A DNA stretch of 64,000 nucleotides, taken from contig SAXG01000018.1 of the NCBI GenBank assembly GCA_012932865.1, positions 806,001 to 870,000 on the forward strand, in the 5' to 3' direction. The notes under the pieces were generated by a model. It did no database searches. It was not told where the DNA came from and worked only from the letters and a program-made list of their open reading frames with translations. The DNA comes from Amylostereum areolatum. Lineage: Eukaryota > Basidiomycota > Agaricomycetes > Russulales > Stereaceae. This document shows, piece after piece, positions 11,730 through 20,269 of this stretch. A program made the position numbers and the translations under genes. Numbering within the stretch: position 1 is the first letter of the stretch; every line of letters starts with the position of its first letter.

Positions 11730-12813
11730 TTAGGGGTTCCCGAGCAAAAACCCACCGTCCACCGCGATCGTCTGCCCATTCACATACTGATTGACCGCCA
11801 AATGCAGCACCGCCTGCGCCACGTCCTCGTCCCTCCCGGCTCTGCCCGCCAAAATCCCCTTCTCTTCCCTGAGCCCCTCCGCCTCCATCGCGCTCTTGTT
11901 CGCCTCGTCCCGTTCCTTCGTCGTCATCTCGCTCGGAAACACGCCGGGCGCGATCGCGTTCACGCGCACGCGCACCGCCGGACGGGCGAACTCGCGCGCG
12001 AGGAGCGTCGTGAGGTGGATCGTGCCCGCCTTGGAGACGTTGTAGTGGAAGTGGCGTTGCGAGACGCGCGTTAGCCCCGACACGCTCGCGTTGTTGATGA
12101 TCGAGCCGCTCACGCCCGCCACGCTCGTCGTCGCGGCGTGCAGGAGCGGTAGGAACGCCGCGGCCATGAAATGGTACCTGCCACAAGGACGTAAGCGGTC
12201 AGGAAGGCGTTCCCGCACGCGGACGAGACGTAGGACTACCCAACGACGTTGGTCTTGTAGATCGCGGTCCAATCGTCCACCGAGTCGTCGTCCCAGAGCG
12301 ATGCGCTCAGCTTATGCACGTCCCCCTCGCCGGCCTCCACGTCGATCGGGGGACCGCGCGAGATGCCGGCGTTGTTGAACAGGACGTTGACGTACTTCTC
12401 GCGCGTGCCGACCTCGTTCGCGAGCGCCCGGATGGATTCTTTCGAAGTCGCGTCGGCCTCGAGAGCGATGAGCTCTCCAGACGGATGCGCAAGGTGCTTG
12501 CCATGCTTCTCCACCGCGTTCTCGAGGACGTCCTTGCGGCGCCCGACGATGTCTGGGGGCGCAGATATACGGTCGACGCGCGGAGAGAACAGGGCGAATA
12601 CGCACAGACGCGAGCGCCGTTGTTCGCCAAAGCTTGAGCAGCCATAAGGCCGATACCTGGAATATGACAGGTCAACCGTGGTCAAAAAGCGACAGGCGCG
12701 AAGGACAGACCTGTTCCACCGCCGGTGACGACGGCAACCCAGCCTTCGACATTGAAGAGCGAGTCGAGCTTGAACCGTTTATTCTGACTAACATCGGGGT
12801 TCAAAGAGGTCAT
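11730..12813 (-). CDS. Short-chain dehydrogenase/reductase (classical SDR)
   Basis: Minus-strand gene in at least four exons. The start at 12813 gives MTSLNPDVSQ, then FNVEGWVAVVTGGGTG; after an intron comes IGLMAAQALANNGARV, together forming the TGxxxGxG cofactor-binding motif. Further exons carry GRRKDVLE, the NNAGIS motif, and SIINNASVSG. The active-site YNVSK (YxxxK) follows in the last exon, and the protein ends VNGQTIAVDGGFLLGNP. Asn, Ser, Tyr and Lys of the catalytic tetrad are all present. The protein should be a soluble NAD(P)(H)-dependent oxidoreductase of the classical SDR type; its substrate cannot be told from sequence. The 5' flank on the coding strand contains a run of 15 C. 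A mini-copy lacking the middle lies upstream at 13361-13624. Confidence 0.88.
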
Positions 12814-12862
12814 CGTGGACTCGAAGACAGACAGATGGGCTGGCTGGTGAGAAACTTGAGCA

Positions 12863-12877
12863 GGGGGGGGGGGGGGG
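12863..12877. repeat. Homopolymer of 15 G
   Basis: Uninterrupted run of G just upstream of the dehydrogenase start (C on the coding strand). It is a likely slippage site and a possible length error. Confidence 0.9.
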
Positions 12878-13360
12878 CTGTTGGGTTTAGGTGGAATATA
12901 CGACCTTGTATATGTGGACAGAGGGGCGGGAAGATGCAAGCGGAAGCCAGTCCAGCGTCACGGCTGAGGTCACTGCCAGCCAGTTTAGCATGCCTGGGAC
13001 CAGAAAGGTGCCCAAGCGAGAGTGGTGTACTCGCTATGACTCGCCGATGATGTCAATGTCGAACGGGTTCAAACTGGGTGACGCAGTGAGAGTGAAGACT
13101 CAACAGATAGTTGAGCGTTGAACGTTGTTGAATCCTAGCTGCTAGTAAGTCGCACGCTCAGCCGCCAGCGCCCAGAGATACGGAATGCAACCATACAAAG
13201 ACGATGGAGATATCGTCAGAGGCTTTCGAAGACCAAGGTCAGCTTCTTACATACATCACATTTCGCGACTGGATTTGGCGCAGTTATCGGTGCTTTAACA
13301 CGCACTTCAGCTCCTGCGCGCGTTGTGTGATAGCGTACATTCACATCGTTCGGCGGGACG
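12878..13360. other. Intergenic region between the two SDR copies
   Basis: It holds the promoter side of the full SDR gene and the 3' flank of the mini-copy. I see no further gene. Confidence 0.4.
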
Positions 13361-13624
13361 TCAGGGATTCCCAAGCAAAAACCCACCATCCACCGCGATC
13401 GTCTGCCCGTTCACATACTGATTCACCGCAAAGTGCAGCACCGCCTGCGCCATGTCGCGGTCCCTGCCAGGCCTCCCCGCCGGAATCCGCTTCTCCTCCC
13501 TGAACCCGTCCGCCTCCACCGCGCTCTGGTTGCCGATGACGACGGCGACCCAACCTTCAACGTTGAAGAGCGAGCTGACCTTGAACTGGTCGTTTTGGGT
13601 AGTGTCAGAAGAACGAGAAGTCAT
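13361..13624 (-). pseudogene. Internally deleted SDR mini-copy (87 codons)
   Basis: The ORF starts MTSRSSDTTQNDQFKVSSLF and continues FNVEGWVAVVIG, matching the first about 31 residues of the neighbouring SDR. It then jumps to NQSAVEADGFREEK and ends AVDGGFLLGNP, matching the last about 56 residues. Roughly 200 residues between are missing, including the NNAG motif and the YxxxK active site, so it cannot be a working dehydrogenase. The glycine motif is also broken (VVIG instead of VTGGGTG). The deletion is in frame and the two ends are still well conserved with the neighbour, so duplication and deletion were probably recent, or the small ORF has been kept open. Its upstream side is cut about 65 bases away by mitochondrial rRNA sequence. 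Confidence 0.75.
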
Positions 13625-13689
13625 GGTTGGTGGTTCCGAAAGGTTCGATATATTTGATGCAAGTTTGATGCAAGGGTGTGCCCACTTAG

Positions 13690-14036
13690 CATGAGCAGTC
13701 TGAATCTATCATCAATTTATGTACTTCCGAATTCGCTTCCATTGGTAAGATTTTCGAGGTCCCCGCAACCTAAACGCTTAAAAGATAAAATAAATTATAA
13801 AATAAATTATAAATTATTTTCTAATATAATTGGGAATTGCCGTGCTGTACCTTCATAAATTTTGAATAGATGTCATACTTAAATATGTTTCGTAGAAAAC
13901 CAGCAATCACCAGTTCAGATGGCATTTCACCGCTTTCCAAAACTCTTCGGAGAATTATGCAACATTCAACCGTTCGATCCATTATAATCTGGTCTTGGAA
14001 AGATCAACGGGCTTCGGGTCTAATAGAAGTAACTTA
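13690..14036 (-). rRNA. rnl: Fragment of mitochondrial large-subunit rRNA
   Basis: Read on the minus strand, this matches conserved bacterial-type 23S sequence around helices 33-38 (roughly E. coli 720-950). The complement contains the equivalents of ACCCGAAGCCCGTTGATC near 14010, a GTTGAATGTTGC segment near 13955 and the GCTGGTTTTCTACG segment near 13895. An AT-rich expansion lies at about 13780-13835. It does not resemble nuclear 28S. It picks up almost where the rnl piece at 19040-20080 ends, on the same strand, so the two are consecutive parts of one gene. The left limit is approximate. Confidence 0.75.
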
Positions 14037-14061
14037 NNNNNNNNNNNNNNNNNNNNNNNNN
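14037..14061. other. Assembly gap (25 N)
   Basis: A run of exactly 25 undetermined bases. It is a scaffold join of unknown true length, directly between an rnl fragment and nuclear DNA. Confidence 0.98.
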
Positions 14062-14807
14062 ATCGAGCTTGACTTGACTGAGGTCGGGCATCATGGTCAC
14101 ATAATAGAGACGCTTAGGCCTATACTATCCAAGATGAGAATCGCACCCCGCACCTACTCCAGATGTTCCGCGGGTTAGCTTCACTCCACACCCCCATTTT
14201 TTCACGCCCACCCACCCCTCAGTCAACGGACTTAGTAGATTGTGTACCACCGGCTCGACAGTTCAATCCCTGTCAGCTTACCCTCTTCGCACGCATGAAT
14301 GTCACCCGTCCTGCGTTACGCCGTTTTTTCGGATGCATATTAACGATGGTGTCTATGACTTCATGCGGGGCTTGACCTCTTTGACATCCCCGGCTCCTGA
14401 TTTACAGACAGTAAAGTTGGGACCGGTACCATTGACGCATTCTTGTCGTCACGGTCTTCGCAGGCGATGACATAGACCACCAGTGGATTCGGTCAAGCTG
14501 GACGTAGACGGTTGAGTATCGGCAGCTTCTCCAGCGGGAGTGCGCGTTGGGCCAGCGTTGTCACAGAATGTCGCGATCGAGCGCGCGGCGGTAGGAACGA
14601 ACTTAGACTCGGAGGCGTCGAGTTGATCGACTGTCGGTGAGCCAAACAGCCGTCAACACACACGTCTCCGCGCTCGAGTTGCGCCTACGACACGACACGA
14701 CGAACGCGCCCTTCCTTCGACCGTCGGTCCATTCCCCGCCCCGGACCCCGCCCCCGCCCCTGCTCCCCCGACAACGACCCCGGAACGCCCGCGAAACACG
14801 CCCCATC
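14062..14807. other. Nuclear flank upstream of the KDEL receptor
   Basis: This is GC-richer than the rnl fragment before it. Small open frames occur but none has a recognisable domain. The last 150 bases are the probable promoter and leader of the ERD2 gene. Confidence 0.4.
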
Positions 14808-15764
14808 ATGAACATCTTCAGGTTCCTCGGTGGCGTAACCCCCCGCCTCTCCCGCCTGCCGCCCCGCCCGCCTCACCCCCCTCGCGCTCGCGCTCGCCAG
14901 GGACCTGTCGCACCTTGCCTCGATCGTCATCCTTCTGCACAAGATCGGAAGACCCATTCGTGTCGCGGTGCGTGTTTTCCTCCCTTTTGGCGCGTGTCGG
15001 CGCGCACGCTCACGCGCGTCTTCGTCGGCCAGGCATCTCGTTAGGACGCAGGCGCTCTACGTCGCCGTCTTCGTCACGCGTTATCTGGACCCCCGCTGGG
15101 TCTCCTGGACACTCCTCATGAAGCTCTTCTTATCGGCAGCAGCGTGTACAACCGTCTACCTCATGCGTCTCCGTTACCGGTGCGTTTTCTTCCCTTCGTC
15201 CCTCTCCATCCTCCCCTCACCCCACCCTCCCTCCGCACCCCCCAGTCCAACGAACGACCGTCCATCGACACCTTCCGCATCGAATACTCGTCGGCCCCTC
15301 CCTCGTCCTCGCCTCATCTTCAACTACGGCTTCAAGTTCCTCGAAATCTCCTGGTCCTTCTCCATCTCCTCGAGTCCGTGCCATCCTCCCCCAGCTCTTC
15401 ATGCTCCAGCGCACAGGCGAGGGGAAACCATCACCACCCACTACCTCGCCGCCTCGGCGCATACAGGGCCCTTTACATCCCCAACTGGATATACCGGTAC
15501 GCGCGCGCGCGCGCTTCTTCTCTCTCTCGGATACGTGCCCTAGAACCGACCGACCCTCCTCCAACAGATATTTCTCGGAAGGCCTCATCGATCCCATCGC
15601 CGTCACCGCAGGCCTCGTCCAAACCGGGCTCTACGTCGACTTTTTCTACGTGTACTTCACAAAGTCCGTCCCCCCCTCCTGCTCCTCCCTCGCTTACCCA
15701 CCTAATCACCTCTCGCATCGTCTTACAGAGTGGCCAAGGCCAAAAGTTCGAGCTCCCGGCATAA
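14808..15764 (+). CDS. ERD2: ER-lumen protein retaining receptor (KDEL/HDEL receptor), frame-disrupted
   Basis: The gene starts MNIFRFLG and ends KGQKFELPA, the exact ends expected of ERD2 proteins. In between I find, in order, DLSHLASIVILLHKI, RKTHSCRG, ALYVAVFVTRYLD, RPSIDTFRIEY, LPQLFMLQRTGEG, ETITTHYLAA, YRALYIPNWIYR, and FSEGLIDPIAVTAGLVQTGL with YVDFFYVYFTK. These cover the seven-helix receptor that retrieves HDEL/KDEL proteins from Golgi to ER. Short GT..AG introns separate exons. The segments lie in different frames: at least five single-base losses or gains are needed, mostly missing C in C runs (for example before LIFNYGF and before LGAYRAL). Because the protein-level conservation is excellent, I think most are sequence errors rather than decay, but a recent pseudogene cannot be excluded. 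Confidence 0.8.
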
Positions 15765-16183
15765 GCCCGTCCGGAACGGCACCACGTTTGGGATTTGCGC
15801 TGGGGAAAGAGGAGAGCTGCGGGTCGCGTCGAGTGCAGACCACGCGCGCGGGAGGGCTGTGTATTCTTCTTCTTTCCATCTCCTTGGACGGACTGCGATA
15901 TCATACAAACGAACGACGTTGCCAGTACTTACAGTAGCAGTAAACACCCCTCCGACCAACCTTCCGCGCGCGCGAGCCCCCCGCCGCCCAAAATCTATAT
16001 GCCTAGAGCCATCGTCATCGTGCGAACCAAGTCCTCAGTGCTGACCATGCACCAAAGAGCGTCGTCGTTCGGCGCCCACCCCTCTGTCATGCATCGTAGC
16101 CTATGCTTTTGAGGTCGAGATACAGGAACGGCCACATCGAAACGTCTGGCCGTCCGACTCTGAAGGTTCAACCTCCTCCACCT

Positions 16184-19040
16184 TCACCCCCGCGCTTGAC
16201 AGTACACTGTCACCCTGAATTTACCCCCCACGTCCGCCCCACTCGTACTTCGCGGGCACGAGCGCATACGTCCCCGCACGTACCGCGCCGAGCGGTGTCA
16301 CAGCCCCCGACGGTGCATCCGTATGCGCGCCGGAGGTGAGCACCGGTTTGCGCTGCTGTCGTTGTTGGGGCAGCGCCTGCGGGTAGAGGGCGACACTGAC
16401 GGGGTCGAGGCGGAGGGGTCGAGGGGTTGGAGGCGGATCCTAAGTGAGATGGATTAGGATCAAGGACGGGGGAAGGAGAGGGAAGTGACGACGACGACTT
16501 GATCCGCGCCAGAGAGGGAGCGTGAGCGTATACCGCGGCCCCTGCGTCGTCCTGGTTTGACAAGTCGGGCGCCCGCCCGTCCGCCCCAACCTCCGCGGCC
16601 GATGAACAGGACACACTGACCATTCTCCGCGGATGGTTTTTGTGAACATCCCCGCGCCCTCTGGGGGATCGCCTCGAGCTGCGTCGGGTGCGAGCTCGCG
16701 AGGTGCAGCGCGAACGGGCCTTGATGCGCCGGCTCGAAGGCGGAGACAACGACGGTGTAAGTGCCCGTGTGTCAAAATGAAGGTGAGCCACCGGTTAGAG
16801 CGGAAGGGAGAGAAAGAGAGAAAGAGGAAAGGCTTACGCGCAAGATCTTTGGACGCGCTGGCGTAGCCGTAGTGTACGCGCCCGAACTAGCCAAGATGTC
16901 GCTCTTCGTCAAACTGCGCCACTCCGTTAGTCGATCCGACACCGGGGTCGTCGAAGGAGAGGCACCCACTCGTACACGCGCTCGCCCTGGCCCCACACCA
17001 CCGCCACGTTCACCGGCACGTCCCGCCCGCTCTGCACGTCGAGCGCGACGCGGACTTGGTCCTCGGAGCGCCCTTGGGCGGGGGTATAGAGAGCTTGTAC
17101 TGGGGGTTGTGCATGTAGGTCGGCAGGGTGTGGTTGCCCCCGCCCGATTTCGACGTGAGGCGCCGTTGACCTGGAGTCGACGTGAGTTTCCTGTGCTCTT
17201 GCAAGGGACGAGATGAAGTGCGACGTACTCGCGTGTCGAAAGGGAGCTTTCGGACGGTTTCGTCCCAGCGGGTGCTCCGTGAGGAATGCACGTCAACCGT
17301 ATAGCCAACATCGCCGTGTTGGCCTTCGTAAGATGTCGTGACAGCGAACGTTCCTCCGGACGGTGGCATCGTCGTTCGTATCTGTCAGAAGGATCAGCCA
17401 GCGCGATGCGAGGGTGAACAAGGGCGGACTGAACCAGGACATGAGGGAGTTAGTGTAAGTTCCCTAAACGATATTTTCGTCAACCCAAGCGTGTGCGACT
17501 TGACGAGCGCGAGCTTACCCTGGTATCGTGCTCCCTAGGACCTCCCGTGCATCCGAGGTGTCCTCTTGCTCAACCTGAAGAGATATAAATTCCGTGTCCA
17601 AGCGAGTGTTGGTTCGATGTCGGGTCAGGAGGATCCAGAGGTCGCCATCGCGCGGGCGCTCGTGGATGGGTCGACGACGAGATGGAGGACCTGATGAGCA
17701 GCTACGAGGACTAGTCAGGAAAAAAAAAGGAATCTGAACGAGGGAGAAGCATACATTCTGCTTTGTCCGCGTCGGAGAGGTGCGATGGTCGCCAAATTCT
17801 ACTAGGGGGTCAATACGGGCGTCGAAATACACGAGGGAAAACATACCCGTGGAACCGTGTCTGGTTGTTGAACATCTTCGGATCCAGCTCACGTATAAGC
17901 TCTCGAACACGGAGCAGGCGTCATCCCAAGGTATGCGAATGCTCCCTGAAATACATTCAAAAACGCAGCGAAAAATCAATGGCAACACCTACGTTCTCGG
18001 CTGTCGTCTGCCAGCGCCATGCGCTCTATTTGGGCCTCGATGTCCACATTGCCATTGCTAGCTTCACAGCGGTAGGCAGCAGTGAGTCTAAGACAGTGAT
18101 CCACCGTGACTCATCCTCAGGCGGGCTCACGGCTGTAAAGCAAGGTTAGTTTGTCAAGAACGCAGCCGAAATCAAAGAAGACTTATGCACCAATAACGGC
18201 ATAACTATGTGCAACGAGGAATTTAACGCCCTCCCACTGTGATGCGCACTGGGTCTGATATCGTGCCGAGGGTAGCATGCACATTCCTAGAGAATGGCGA
18301 CGATGCCAGAATGGATGAGGGCGGCAGGGAACATACCGTTATGGAATCCTTCGAAAATGCGGTTCCATGTTTGTTCGCGTTGGAATGACCGTCTGTGGGA
18401 GCGTGTTCAGACATTTTTAGGGATGAGAAACTCGGAGAAGAGAACGACCTTGTATCTCTATGTCTCGGCAGCCAGCCTGTCAGGGCGCTGAAAATGGACG
18501 TCAATGCAAGAACGTAGGGAAAGAAAAAGAGGGCGTACTGTACGTCATAGCAGAGTTTTCTATTGTCTCCGTTCAGCAAGAACTAAATAGCCGTGAAAAC
18601 ATGACACTGACGAGCCAGGAAAATCGTAGCCGCCCATTAGCTTCAGATACTTTATAACTAAAGATCAGCTATGTGGAGATCGCTTAAACAAGGTCGCTTA
18701 CCGCCTTTTCGACGATGGACGGCCATATATTGTGCTGGACGATCGGGGCCATGCATACCATTGTGCCTTCAGCGCTGAAAGGCAGGAGATCATCGATGAC
18801 TACGATATAATCCACTTAGGAGACTACCGCGAAAGAAGGCAACAATGACATACTTATCTGAAAACATCGTTAGGAATGAAGAGAGCTTGAAGACAATCCA
18901 CGTACGGTCCGGTAGGCTCCATTGAATAGAAGCGTAGTTATACCGCCCCGTCTCGGACTGATTCTCTGGTCTCCCACGTCCGTGCCACATTTTCCACTTT
19001 GGTCGTAACACGGGAGCGCCATGCATACACCAAGCCGGGT
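16184..19040 (-). CDS. palB: Calpain-like cysteine protease of the PalB/Rim13 type, 5'-truncated
   Basis: Minus-strand multi-exon gene. From the right: a catalytic-domain segment ISPRRGGITTLLFNGAYRTV near 18920, then IDDLLPFSAEGT and WPSIVEKA near 18750, ALTGWLP near 18480, and SFQREQTWNRIFEGFHN near 18360. The active-site His region AHSYAVIG follows near 18200. The C2-like domain III follows: PWDDACSVFESLYVSW near 17900, DLWILLTRHR and DTEFISLQVEQED near 17600, then HTLPTYMHNPQYKLSI near 17130, GAGMFTKTIRGEW near 16640, and a KFRVTVYC end near 16200. Proteases of this class process the PacC/Rim101 factor in ambient-pH signalling at ESCRT sites. The N-terminal part with the catalytic Cys is missing because mitochondrial DNA begins at about 19040. 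Near the C-terminus a run of six G (16213-16218) puts the frame off by one base. Confidence 0.75.
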
Positions 19041-19070
19041 TATAAAAAACAGCCTAGTTCTTAGCTAATA
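19030..19070. other. Nuclear/mitochondrial junction
   Basis: Left of here is the calpain catalytic domain; right of here is rnl sequence and an abrupt change to AT-rich DNA. There are no N bases at the junction. The exact breakpoint cannot be fixed by eye. Confidence 0.7.
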
Positions 19071-20080
19071 CAGACAAGTTATATCATGATCCAAGGATTA
19101 GCCTTTCCTTCGCCATTAGTTATTCTACCACCCGTGTTCCTACAACTCTACCCAACACTAATTAAAAAGTAAATAAATCACTTTTCTGTTTTTTATTATT
19201 ATTGTTTATAATTAATTAAAATTATAATTAAAATAAAAATAAAGTTTTTACCCTAAGGCAAATTTAACAAATAAGGGATTATTCTATTTAAATTTAAAAT
19301 CTTTAAATATTTATTTAATGAAATTAATCATTTTTTTATACTATTAGTCCAGTCGCTTTCGCTAGGGCTTTTAACCTTGCTACTCCCATTAACTTGCTGA
19401 CCCATTATGCAAAAGGTACGCCGTCATTTTATATTTAAAACTTCGACTGCTTATAGAATTACTAATTCAAGTCTATTTCACTTCGTTATACAACTCACTT
19501 TTTCAACTTTTCCTTTACAGTACTTTTCACTATCGCTAAATTTATTATACTTAGCCTTAGAGGATGGTACCCCTATATTCCGACAAGTTATCTCTCATCG
19601 TACTTATTAAAAAAAAGTAAGCCTAATTTAATTAAGAATTTAATTAAAAAATGCATTTATTTTTATACTTTTTTTGTTAAGAAATTATAATTTTACAGGA
19701 CTGATTACCTTCTGTGGTTAATTTGTTTGGTTATAAAATTTTATAAATCTAATATTAGAATTGAAAGGATTCCACTCCATTCTTAAATAATATTATTTTT
19801 AATTTTTCAAATTTGTTATTTCTTAAGGCTAATCCGATTTCACTCACCATTACTTTCGGAGTCTCGGTTGATTTCCTTTCCTTTCCTTAATACAATGTTT
19901 TGCTTCAGGAAGTTTTTATAATAAAGGTTTCCCTTAGGATCGCCACAATTTAGAGGATTTAATAAATTTTATTAAACCTTGTGGCTTTTGGATTATTCCT
20001 CCTTTTTTATAAATTTGCTAGTTATCCTTAATAATTCCTTTAAATTACTATTTGATGTTTATACTAAATTGTCATCGATA
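19040..20080 (-). rRNA. rnl: Mitochondrial large-subunit rRNA, 5' portion (partial)
   Basis: On the minus strand this matches 23S domain I. The plus strand shows the complement of hallmark segments: CCTTAGAGGATGGTACCCC near 19555, TTTACAGTACTTTTCACTAT near 19515, CCATTATGCAAAAGGTACGC near 19400, and GGAGTCTCGGTTGATTTC near 19860. The 5' end lies at about 20,080. An AT-rich expansion interrupts it at about 19,165-19,310, and a GGCGAAGGAAAGGC segment near 19,100 marks the end of domain I. The gene is then cut by nuclear DNA. The next rnl segment is at 13690-14036; domains beyond that are not in the window. Confidence 0.8.
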
Positions 20081-20195
20081 CTTTTAAAGTTATAATTTTT
20101 TTTTACTATCTTTTTATTTATTTTTTATTTATTTAAAGTAATATTTAAAATTTGTAATAAATAATAATAATAATAATTCACATTTTTACCCCCTA

Positions 20196-20267
20196 GCGAT
20201 TGTAGTTTAATGGTAAAACAGGGGCTCCGCAAGACATCAAGTATCAGTTCAAATCTGATTGATCGCA
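20196..20267 (+). tRNA. tRNA-like gene, identity unclear
   Basis: The acceptor stem (GCGATTG with TGATCGC), D arm (GTTT/AAAC) and T arm (ATCAG/CTGAT, loop TTCAAAT) are good. The anticodon arm (GGGGC, loop TCCGCAA, GACAT) pairs badly and gives no standard identity, so it may be a decayed or chimeric tRNA. It ends two bases before the dpo start codon. A remnant with the same acceptor and T arms lies at 55749-55794. Confidence 0.5.
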
Positions 20268-20269
20268 AT

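Noticed and set aside
13690..14036. rRNA fragment as nuclear 28S
   Set aside because: The conserved blocks match the bacterial/mitochondrial 23S type, and a continuation of the same gene is found at 19-20 kb.
14062..14640. Possible F-box or leucine-rich fragment right of the N gap
   Set aside because: Short frames look faintly similar in composition, but no F-box motif or consistent frame was found.
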